DNA from: Auxenochlorella pyrenoidosa
Taxonomy: Eukaryota > Chlorophyta > Trebouxiophyceae > Chlorellales > Chlorellaceae
Assembly (NCBI GenBank): GCA_001430745.1
Contig: KQ481956.1
Coordinates: 205,189-217,327, forward strand
Length of the DNA: 12,139 nucleotides
Direction of reading: 5' to 3'
Shown piece by piece: positions 1 through 8,469 of the stretch. A program made the translations under genes and the position numbers. Numbering within the stretch: the first letter of the stretch is position 1; each line of letters begins with the position of its first letter. The notes beneath the pieces were generated by a model. That model was not told the DNA's origin and searched no databases. It worked only from the letters and a program-made list of their open reading frames with translations.

Positions 1-2392
1 GGGGTCGGCTGCAGGAGTCTGGCGCCATGTACCTGGACACGGTCAACTACGAGCACCTGGCGGTCAGCCAGGAGGCCTTCCTGCGCCACCTGGCGGCGGC
101 CGGCATCCCAGAGGCGCACCTGGAGCTGGGGCGCATGCAGCGCGAGGCGGAGCAGGCGGCGGCGGCAAGGGCGGCGCCGGCAGAGGGGGCGGTGGGGCCA
201 GAGGCCGGGGCGGCTGGCGGCCCGGCGGCAGACTATGGAACGCCAGGCAGGCAGCGGCAGGGGGGGGAGTCGGCAGACCTTGAGGGTGTGTTGGCTGGGC
301 TGGAGCTGGCGAGTGGCAGTGCCACGCCCACAGGCGCACCCGCCGACGGCGAGCACAGCGGGCTGGGCTCGGCACAGCACAGCATGCCCGCCACGCCCGT
401 TGACGCCGCTGCAGCGGTGTTTGGCGTTGGCACAGGCAGCAGAGAGGGCAGCCTTGGAGGCGGGCGGTCCGCATCGCTGACACCCCTGCCTGGGGAGCAG
501 TCTCCCGTGCTGCTGGCACTCGGCAGCGGGGACGACGGCACCGGCGCAGCACCCGGCGAGGCCGCCGCAGCAGGCCACAGTGCAGAGCAGCAGCAGCAGC
601 AGGGGTGTGGAATGCTGCCGCGTGGCCTGTCCTTCCAGTCGGCCTCGGAGCTGGCCAGCGTGGCAGAGCAGCAGGAGCAGCGGCGGCAGCAGCAGCAACA
701 GGCGGCAGAGGAGCAGGCGGCAGCTGCGCAGGCAGTGTCGACGGCGGCAGTGGCGGCGGAGCAGCGGCACTATGCCGAGGCGGCCTTCCTGGAGGAGATG
801 GTGGCGGAGGGGACGCGGCACGTGCTGGCAGCCGAGGCGGCGGGCCAGCTGCAGCAGCGCTACCCCTTCATGTATGCCCAGGCGGAGGACCTGTCCCTGG
901 TGAGCCCAGGAGCAGTCAAAGGGCGGTCGAGGGCGGTCATACCAGGGTTATTATCACTGCCCACATGGAGAGGCGGGCAGGGGCCCCAGTGCTCTTTAAC
1001 CTCGGAACCGCCGCAGACACCCGCAGTTGCTGGCATTTCTTTGTTGCGACCAGGTCACCTGCCGGCCTGTACCTGGTGTTTGCCCGCATGCCTCACGCGG
1101 CAGCCACCCCTCTCGCTCCACCCCTGCAGGCCGATGTGCAGGCGGTGCTGGTGGGGTACAAGGAGCTGCTGCTGCGCTACGAGGCGCTGGCCCGCGCCCT
1201 GCAGCAGCAGCTGGGCCTGGGCGCCGTCAGCCCCGCGGCCAGTGCAGCAGCAGCGGCCGCCGAGGCCAGCCTGGGGGCGCGCAGCGGCAGCGCGCACCGC
1301 TCCAAGGAGCAGCAGCGGGGCCACGGATTTGGCAGCCTCATCCCGCCGGGGCTGGAGGGCGCGCTGTTGGATGGGCGGCAGCAGGCCGGGGGCACTGCAG
1401 GAGCGGCAGTGGAGCCAGACGCCTCTCCCACCAGCTCTGGCAGGTGGTCCCCAGGCGGCCTTCTGCAGCGCATCACCTCCAAGACCAAGCCCGCGCGCAG
1501 CCAGGCGCCCCCCACTGACCACGATGGCGGCAGTGCAGCCGCTTCCAGCGAAGCAGCCGCGGCGGGCGGCAAGGCGGGCAGCCCCAGCAAGCAGAGCCCA
1601 CACCCCCTGCTTGGCACGCTGTTTGGGAGCGGCAGCCCCAAGCGGGCCAGGGCGCAGCAAACCCCTGCCGCACGCCCCGCGCCACCACAGCGGCAGCCCC
1701 AGCAGCAGGTGCAGGCGCAGCAACCAGCGCCGGCCAGCGCAACCAGCGAGCCCGTCCCCCCAGCAGGCAGCACAGTGCCTCCTGATGTCATGCATGCGCA
1801 GCCGCCCCTGCAGCAGGGGCCTGCAGGACAGGAGGTCGGCAGCAGTACTGCCAGGCCGGAGCCAAGCTTTGGTGGTCAGCAGGAGCCAGCAGAGGAGGGC
1901 GCGGTGCTGGACCAGCCAGCATGCAGCACCTCCCTGCTGGTTGATGCTGGACCGGAGGCAGCACCGCAAGCAGAGGAGCCAGCATCTGGGTCCAGGCCCC
2001 CAGCCGCCACCTCTCTGCCGGCAGCAGCCGGCAGCTTGCTGGACGCGCCCATGCAGGCGCTGCAGGATCCACAGGAGGCACAGTCAGCGGCCCCGGCAGA
2101 AGACCAGGCAGGGTCTGGCTCTTGGCCGCAGGCCGAGCAGCCAGGGCGGGCTGCAGCCGGGGCCGAGGAGGGCGGCTCTGCTCACCTGGGCGGCCTGACT
2201 GGCAGCGGAGATGGCCGGACAATGGCGGCAGTGGACGACCTGCTTGGGCTGCAGCCCTACGGCACATACGGAGGGTCGGCGGCAGCGGGAGAGCCGGCGC
2301 TTGCAGCAGGCAGTGCTGCAGAGGGCCGCAGTCTTGAGAGCCAACACCCGGCAGACCGCCCAGCCGCGGCAGAGCCCCTCTCGCTGCTGTGA
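1..2392 (+). CDS. Low-complexity protein, 5' partial; possible VHS/GAT-type trafficking adaptor
   Basis: The gene enters from the left edge, since the frame is open from base 3; the ATG at 27 may be internal, and a CTGCAG at 9-14 could be an intron acceptor. Two exons are visible: to 899 and 1130-2392, with a phase-0 GT-AG intron 900-1129 whose removal joins frames cleanly. About 720 residues are visible, most of them Ala/Gln/Ser/Gly/Pro-rich and probably disordered. Non-repetitive parts are the first 45 residues and a helical segment spanning the splice junction, where ADVQAVLVGYKELLLRYEAL recalls the last helix of a GAT domain. Near the C-terminus DDLLGL (2234-2251) resembles the DLL/clathrin-box motifs of endocytic adaptors. 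Together these hint at a TOM1/TOL-like adaptor that binds ubiquitinated cargo, but this is a weak inference and no domain is certain. The gene converges on the PEBP gene. No TGTAA signal follows the stop in the next 600 bases. Confidence 0.6.
588..760 (+). repeat. CAG-rich low-complexity coding repeat
   Basis: Five perfect CAG units lie at 588-602, followed by interrupted CAG/GCAG and GCGGCA runs to about 760. In frame they encode Gln- and Ala-rich tracts. Such slippage-prone tracts are common in proteins of GC-rich green algae and probably vary in length between strains. Confidence 0.7.
900..1129 (+). other. Intron in the low-complexity protein gene
   Basis: The donor reads CTG|GTGAGC and the acceptor CCCCTGCAG|GCC after a C/T-rich tract. 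Both sides are phase 0. Reading through the intron instead would force the downstream part into a frame rich in Arg/Cys/Pro that ends at 2198, whereas splicing gives the Gln/Ala/Ser-rich frame that continues the first exon's composition to 2392. Confidence 0.75.
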
Positions 2393-2678
2393 TGGAGCTC
2401 TGCCGCACTCTGCCTCGCTTTTCACTTGCCTCCACTACACAGGCTGTCTGCAATGGCAGGAAAGTTCCACACTTGCTCATTGGGTGCAGGCAAAAAGGAA
2501 GAGACTGGCAGAGGTCTGTGCATCTCTTTGTGTGTGTTGGGGTGCATGCCAGCATCCTGATGGAGCCTTTGTGTCCAGTGCCTGGCCGCGGGAAGCTGCA
2601 CCATGCTGCAGCGCGCCGCTTGGCGCAGCAGGGGTGGAGGGCATGGCCGCTGGGGCGGCGCTGTGGCCTCGAGCGCCC
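2393..2678. other. Convergent intergenic region (3' UTRs)
   Basis: These 286 bases separate the stop codons of the low-complexity protein gene (plus) and the PEBP gene (minus). They should hold both 3' UTRs. No TGTAA is seen on either strand here, so the poly(A) signals are either variant or lie inside the neighbouring gene. Nothing else was recognised. Confidence 0.6.
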
Positions 2679-4644
2679 TCACTTGAGTGAGTTGAACCAT
2701 GTGACGGCCACGGGGTCTGCAGTGCGGGGGGCAGCGTAAGAATGTGGGTGCACGGGCCTCGACATGCTCTGGCCCCCCCCCCCCCCCCCAGGCCCCCCAC
2801 CCGCTGCAGCCCACCTCCCAGGTTGTGCGCCCGTGCAAAGGCGCGGGTGGAGAAGTGGGCGCGCTTGCCGGGGTCGCCCCCAGAGGGGTCCTCCGCCTGC
2901 GGGGCACGCGGAAGGGCCGCAAATGCTGCTGTTTGGTTGTTGCATGCCAAGGCAGAGGGCGCAGCGAGGGGCAGACGATTCAACGTCACCAGGGGTGGCT
3001 GTGAGTGAGCCAGGGGCACATGAGCAAGCCCTGCGCTACCGACTGTGCTGCATCCACAGGCAGGTCGCGGCTTCTTTGAGTGCTCCTCCAGCTGTGCGCT
3101 TGGCACGCTGCCTGCTGGCCCACCTGGATCGGCTCCTGATTGGGCTGCTGGAACAGCATGAACACTGCAACCGTGGCAGGGAGGCGCAAGGCATGGGTGC
3201 AGTGGAGGGTGGACGTAGGGAGCGCTTGCAAAACATGTTCACCTAGCTGCCCAGTTATACCTGCCTCAAGCCCGCCCACCGTAGCGGTGCGTGCCGATGG
3301 GCGGGCTGGGCCCGCGCCAGTGCGCCACCTGCAGGATGGACACGGATGGCTAGTCCTCGGCATTGCATGTACAGACTACCGTGCATACTCACTCTTGGCT
3401 GACCGGGTTCTCATTAGCAGCAAGCAGTGAGGCACTGATCGATGAGCCCTGACCTTCCAGCAGCAGCCAGGCGGGCAGACCAGCTGAGCCAGCCACCTGG
3501 TGTGTGGGCGCACCTCACTGCCCCGCGTGGCGTCCCCGCCGGCCGGGATGTTGGTCACCAGCCAGTGCAGCCACTCCCGGTACTTTGGGGCCTCCGGGTC
3601 TGCAGGCCAGGGGCATGTGCCACAGGGGGAGGGGAGCAGGCAGAACGGTGCTTTGTGGACAGCGGGCCGCCGGCATGCACAAGCATGGCAGGCAGTGCAA
3701 TGCCGACAGTTTCAGCCTTTGATGCAGCCAAAGCTCGCCATCCGAAAAGCGTCTGTGTAACAGGACATGACATGCATGTCTTCACCTGGCGGGTCGGGGT
3801 CGCTGGCAATCAGGGTGTAGAGGCCGCCCTCAGAGCCGCCCCGGATGGCTGCATGCGGGGCGTTGGCGGCCTCCCTGGGCGCCAGCAGCTGCCCGTCCTG
3901 CAGGGAGGGCAGTCTCAGCGCTGGGCCCGCGGGTTCACTGTCTGCAGGCACACACAACAGCATAGAATGCCTGCCCGAGCACACACAGGGTGAGCCAGCC
4001 CTTGGCTGGCACCCGCGCTGGCGCGCCCCACCCGGGGGCCAGCCCACCTGCACCGCCCTGCCGTGGAATGCCACCTCCAGCTGCGCCCCCGGGGCCGCAG
4101 ACACCCGGTCCACCAGGTCTGGGATGATCCTGGACCCCTCCAGCGAGGCCGCCCTGGGGTTGAAAGGGGTGGTGCCGTCGTGAGAGGTGCGGCCATGGCA
4201 CACTGCTGGGTGTGCGCTGCCTGGCAGTCACCCGCCTCAGAAAACCCAAGGCTGGGTTGCGCTGCATTGCAGGCAAACCTACACGACTGCCAGTCAGCTG
4301 CCAGCGCACAAGACGTGCAACAAACAGCACACCGGCACAAAGGAAGGAATGTGGAAACGGCATGGTGAGTGCCAAGCCACGTGGCAGATGCGCCCGCTGG
4401 CCGGTGCGCTCGCTGTACCATGGGCACCTCACATGGTGCTGAACGAGCCCTCGGCGTTGGCTGCAGCCAGCGACGGCTTTTGAGCAAGAGCGCTGAGGCT
4501 GAGCAGCGAGGCGAGGGCAGGTCTGCGAGGGGTGGAGGGAATCCTCGCGCAGCAAGCTACAGGCGCCGCCCTGGCAGCGCTGTATATGCTTGACAGAATG
4601 ATCGGCATTCGGTTTGGGCCGAACGACACCATTACCACTCGCAT
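2679..4644 (-). CDS. PEBP-family protein, MFT-like, with plastid/thylakoid-lumen-type presequence
   Basis: PEBPs bind phospholipids or partner proteins; FT, TFL1 and MFT regulate flowering or germination in land plants. Exons on minus: 4644-4433, 4153-4048, 3897-3786, 3599-3514, 3328-3280, 3164-3124, 2896-2815 and 2716-2679; all phases match, giving 241 residues. Landmarks: IIPDLVD after the presequence, the DPDPP pocket motif (139-143), REWLHWLV (151-158), the GTHR motif (184-187), FSTR (217-220) and the terminal DPVAVTWFNS. Trp153 sits where FT has Tyr and TFL1 has His; Trp there is typical of MFT. Residues 1-64 look like a bipartite plastid signal: Ser/Ala/Arg-rich, twin Arg 40-41, a hydrophobic run 43-54 and ANA at 62-64. 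The start could instead be Met13 (4608). Family membership is near certain, the MFT subgroup likely, lumen targeting inferred. The gene is divergent from the dioxygenase gene. The visible intron positions do not match those I recall for land-plant FT genes. Confidence 0.93.
2717..2814 (-). other. Last PEBP intron, carrying a G17 run
   Basis: The donor GGAG|GTGGGC and acceptor CTGCAG|ACC are phase 1 and rebuild Asp230 across the junction. The intron's sense strand is extremely G-rich, with a 17-base G run and several flanking G triplets or longer, and could form a G-quadruplex in the pre-mRNA. Confidence 0.8.
2773..2789. repeat. Poly-C/poly-G homopolymer, 17 bases
   Basis: The plus strand reads 17 consecutive C residues, followed after AGG by another C6 run. 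It falls wholly inside the last PEBP intron, so length changes would not alter the protein. The exact length is a likely sequencing or assembly uncertainty. Confidence 0.95.
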
Positions 4645-5614
4645 TCTGGTGGGGACGGCAGTGGTGCGGTGATGTGGCGCAGCGAAAGTGCGGAGACAGC
4701 AGCATGCCTGGTTCTTCGCAGGCCGAGTCGGGTTGTCTCAACTACCATGCACATTGTGATCTGATTCCATCAATCAGTGATTCAGTGTGCGCACATCGGT
4801 GGGCAAAAGCGCACAGCTGTGGCCCAGTCCGGCAGGTGGGCCGGCATGGCCAGCTTGACAGCTTGGCTACACTGAACTTAAGATGCCGCAGTAGCACATG
4901 ATATCAAGTGCCAAGTGTTTAGTGTCTGTGATTTGCATGCAACAGCAGGCTCCATGCAGTGGCACGTTGTTGAGCGTCCGCACAAGCTGGTCATGGCACC
5001 TGCATGCGCCTTCCCGTGCTGACTGGATGTGCGGATGCATGCATACATGCTCAGGAATCAAGACCAGCTCCCCTGGATGAGGAACAAAATTCTTCCCTGT
5101 TGATGACAAGAAAATTGACGATGAATGGAAACGCAAGAAGTTGAATCTGCATGCCCGAGGGGATACGCAACGCGCGCAGCCCAGGCTTGCCGTGCTGCGC
5201 GCTGTGCTCACAACCTCAACCCGATGGATTTAGCGCTTGCTCGTGTTTGCAAAGCTCAATACTTGCTGTTAGTCCCCAGTAGGCCAAGAGGAGCCGCAGC
5301 GGCAGACTAGGGCTTCGCGAGGTGCGCTCTGCAACTGATCGCGCGAGGCTGGCACAGGCAGCGGCGGCCGGGCAATTGTCGGGCGTGCGGTCTGCAAGCC
5401 CCCGGTAGCCAGGCTCCGGTGGGAGGGCGTGCCGCCGCCGCTCCACCGCTGGAGGCTGGCGCACCCCCTGCTTTCCGCCGACACAGCCTGCTGGGCCTGG
5501 CCAGCAGAACAACCTCACCAGAAACTCCACCAGCATCTGAGCTTGAGCGTAATGGGAAGATTAAACCTGCCCTCATTGCCACCTCGCTGCCCACACGTTC
5601 CACGCAGGCAGACC
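4645..5614. other. Divergent intergenic region with presumed promoters
   Basis: About 970 bases lie between the start of the PEBP gene (minus) and the chosen start of the dioxygenase gene (plus). The stretch from about 4740 to 5240 is visibly richer in A/T than the genes around it, as expected of a promoter region. It contains two perfect 10-base palindromes, at 4933-4942 and 5035-5044, each containing CATGCA. No TATA box could be fixed with confidence. No coding stretch here resembles a known protein. Confidence 0.55.
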
Positions 5615-7965
5615 ATGGCAGTGCAAGGGCCGGTGGCGGCGCTGGCGGCGCCTCATGCAGCGCTGGCATCTGGCTGCTGTGCTGCTACGCCCTCCTCCAC
5701 TGTGTGGACACCCCCCGCCATCGACGCCTCTGCCCTGCTGGCAGCCCCTGACGGCGCCAGCCGCCTGGCGGCAGCCATCCTGGCCGCCCCCGACGGCGTG
5801 CTGCTGCTGCGCAACGCGCTGGAGGCACCCTTCGCCTCCATTGCCAGCCTGTTTGGCGGCGTGACAGCTGAGCGTGCGGCGCGGGCCAATGCGGCGTACC
5901 AGGCCGGCACCTCGCGGCTGGTGTGGAAGGATGCACACGGGGAGGGCAGGTGCGCGCTCACTGGCGCATTGGCTCGCCAAGCTGACTGGCAGGCAGCGGC
6001 AGGGCACGTGCATTCGGGACGGTGCAGCACCGGTTGTGACTGCTGTTTGCTGGGCGCCTGTCAACCTGTCGGTGGGGCCCTCCCGTGGCGCTGCAGAGGC
6101 GGGCCCCACGTGGACCTCAAGCGCGTCATCGACCTGTCGCCCCGCCGCATGGACAGCCTGACCAGGTAGGCAGGGGGGCATGCCAGTGCTGCATCTGCCT
6201 GGCCAGCCCTCGGCGAAGCTTTCTAGACAGCTCCCAGTGGCGCCCTTGCTGGTCGAGGCGTGCTCCGCCCCTGCACCTGCTGCCTGCGCCGTGCTGCCTC
6301 ACAGCCCCTCCCCGCTGCCGCCCGCCCCCTCCCCGCCCGCAGCGCCGACCCCTCGCTGGCAGCAGAGCTGGGAGAGCCGCTGCAGGCTGCCCTGGACTTC
6401 TTCTTCGCCGCCCGCGATGCATACGGCCCTCTCCTGGTGGCCGCGCTTCGCGAGGCAACCGGGTGAGGGGGTGGTACTCGCGTCTGCACTGCGTGGTGTG
6501 GCAGGCCGAGCTGCAGGCCAGGGGCCCAGTACGAGCTGGTGCGTAGGGTGCTTTGGATGAGGGGTCCGTGCTTTGTGCCGGGCGCATTGCCTGCCGCCAC
6601 CACTTGCAGCCACAACCGCTCCGGCCTGCGCCGCGGCATGCTGCCTGCAGGTTTGAGTTCTGCGAGGAGGAGGCGCGCTACGCCTTCCGGCTGGTGGACT
6701 ACGGGGCGCGCGAGCTGCAGGTGGCGAAGCCTCGGTCATCTTGTGTGCGCATATGAGACAACCGGCAATTATGTGCTGCCGCCGCACGCTCTGGACAGTT
6801 GTTAGTGGGGTGCGGATGGGCCTGTCTGCTGTCGACAGCTGGACATGGGGCAGGCTCAGCCTCTTACTCTTGTGCCGCGCCTTCCCGCCATCTCTGCCGG
6901 CACTAATTCTGCACCACCGTCCCCGCCACCGGCAGGCCGGCGCCGGCTTGAGCGCCCCCCCGCGCTGCGGCGCCCACCGAGACTTTGGGCCGGCCACCCT
7001 CATCTGGCCGGGGGGCGAGGGCCTGGAGGTCAGGTGAGGTGTGGTTGGGGCCACCCCCCCGGGCTGCCTGGGCCACTCCTGGTGGTGGTGGGAAGGGAAG
7101 GATGTCGCGCGCGCTGTGCTGTGGCGAGGCAGCAGCTGCTGCTGCCTGCCAAGTGATGCGCAAGCAAGCAATCGCCACCCTCTCTGCTGCTGCAGGGTGG
7201 CCGGCACGTGGCAGCGCCTGCCGCCCCTGCCCGCCGGCACCGCCGTGCTGCTGTTTGGCATCTGCACGGCGTGGCGCTCCAACGACCGGGTGCCGGCGGC
7301 GCAGCACCGCGTTGCCGACGAGCCGGCGCTGCTGGCGGGCGCGGCCGGCGTGACGCCGCGCCGCCTGTCGGCTGTGCTCTTCATGGGCAAGTTGGGAGGG
7401 AGGGCTGGCAAACCTCGAGGGAAGATGGCCCGACCTCTCATGCACCGGCTGGTTGCAGCCTGTGCCGCGGCAGACTGACGTGAGGCCAGGCCCGGGGAGC
7501 GAGGTGGCAGGCGGGCTGCGTATAGGGGCGGCGTGCGACGATCAGTGCAGGGCGATGCCATGCCGTCTGCCAGCCCCTCCCGGCGGTGCAGGCCTGTGCG
7601 ACTCGGCCCTGCTGGCGCCCGCGCTGCTGGCGCCCGGGGAGGGGCCGCGGTACCGCCAGACCAGCGTGGGCAGCGTGCAGCCCACGGTGCGGCGCAAATG
7701 GTCGTGGCGCGAGGGCAGCGTGACAGCTGAGGAGGTGAGCTCGCGAACAGAATTGTGTGCGCTTGGTCGGCCCCGGCTTCTGTGGTCATGCTTTGTACAG
7801 ACTTACGCCTGCGCACTGTGCCAGACCAGATGCGCTGCACTGTGCCAGCGACTGCGATGCATCCTCCTGCACCCCGACCACCCGCAGGCGGCGGCCGAGG
7901 CGGCGGAGCGTGCCCAGTTTGACAGCCAGGAGGCGCTCATTGCAGCGCTGTACAAGCTGCAATAA
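5615..7965 (+). CDS. 2-oxoglutarate/Fe(II)-dependent dioxygenase family protein
   Basis: Such enzymes use 2-oxoglutarate and O2 to hydroxylate or otherwise oxidise a substrate at a non-haem iron. Exons: 5615-5949, 6097-6165, 6343-6462, 6651-6720, 6936-7033, 7196-7386, 7592-7734 and 7888-7965; all phases agree and give 367 residues, normal for the isopenicillin N synthase-like class. The iron triad is visible as His212-x-Asp214 (in GAHRDFGPATLIW) and His268 (in AAQHRV), and Arg287-x-Ser289 (RRLSAVLF) is the likely 2-oxoglutarate carboxylate binder. WRSNDRVPAAQHRV and the late segment RYRQTSVGS fit the plant-type fold. The ATG at 5615 has the best context (GACCATGG); an in-frame ATG at 5552 would add 21 residues. 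The first 40 residues are Ala/Ser-rich and could be a targeting sequence. The substrate cannot be inferred, since the class covers hormone, flavonoid and many unknown oxidations. One intron (7387-7591) begins with GC. Confidence 0.88.
7387..7591 (+). other. GC-AG intron in the dioxygenase gene
   Basis: The donor reads ATGG|GCAAGT, the consensus of GC-AG introns, and the acceptor GTGCAG|GCCTG. The junction is phase 1 and gives LFMGLCDSALL, matching the usual 'F-x-x-P/G-x-x-D' turn after the RxS motif. The only nearby GT donor, GGGCAA|GTTGG, puts the next exon out of frame. Confidence 0.75.
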
Positions 7966-8469
7966 GCGCCAGCGGGGCTTGGGTGGTGCACACGGGTGCG
8001 TGTGCTACCCTCCCTGGATGCCAGCAGCCATGGAGCGACCCCCCCGGTGCCAAGCCTTGCCGCCGTCCTCGACGGCAACCCCGCGCTGGCAACCTTGGCC
8101 CCAGCGGGCGGCTGCTGCAGGTACCTGACCCACCTTTGTCTGCTTCGCTGCGGTCTGGCGACACCGCTGCCGGAGCCGAGGCTATTCAGGCCCACCACAT
8201 CTGCATATACGCTACTATCAAGCACAACTCTGTGCTGCTGTACAGACCAAGGTCCACGCCCGTCCTCCCTGATCCAAAACACTCCACATGGGGCACACTG
8301 GCCCAACCAATTATCCATGGGAAGAAATGTAATGTAGCTCACAGTGGGGAAGTTGATGGTTCACTGCACCCTTCAGGCGGGGAGCCAGCCTGGCGCTGCT
8401 AGTAAGCCTTCTAGCTATCTTGGAGGCCTTGCAACTGCTGTGATAGGCTCTCTAGAGAACAGTGCAGCC
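7966..8469 (+). other. Dioxygenase 3' UTR and reductase upstream region
   Basis: About 500 bases lie between the TAA of the dioxygenase gene and the chosen ATG of the reductase gene. The TGTAA at 8328-8332 divides it into a 3' UTR of about 370 bases and a promoter/5' UTR of about 130 bases. No protein-like stretch was recognised. Confidence 0.6.
8328..8332 (+). terminator. TGTAA polyadenylation signal, dioxygenase gene
   Basis: TGTAA is the standard chlorophyte poly(A) signal. It lies 363 bases after the dioxygenase stop, within the range seen for algal 3' UTRs, so cleavage is expected some 10-20 bases later, near 8345. Confidence 0.6.

Noticed and set aside
900..2198. Unspliced continuation of the first gene's frame to 2198 (723 residues in all)
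   Set aside because: Past 899 composition shifts abruptly to Arg/Cys/Pro, while splicing at 900/1129 gives a phase-matched, compositionally continuous protein to 2392.
3897..3944. Alternative acceptor for PEBP exon 3 at GCCTGCAG|ACAGTG on minus
   Set aside because: It needs a phase-1 donor, whereas exon 2 ends in phase 0, and it would insert residues where the family aligns directly as AVQ-DGQLLAP.
4194..4196. ATG in good context (CCATGGCC on minus) just upstream of PEBP exon 2, as an alternative start
   Set aside because: It is out of frame with exon 2 unless the adjacent acceptor is used differently; exon 1 splicing gives a perfect phase-2 join and a plausible presequence.
4867..5211. Minus-strand open frame of 114 codons in the divergent promoter region
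   Set aside because: No family resemblance, ordinary length for chance in this GC range, and no splice-compatible neighbours.
6299..7840. Long open frame of 513 codons on the minus strand opposite the dioxygenase gene
   Set aside because: It is rich in Arg/Pro/Ala/Ser with no recognisable domain and runs antisense to exons with clear catalytic motifs; high GC alone keeps it open.
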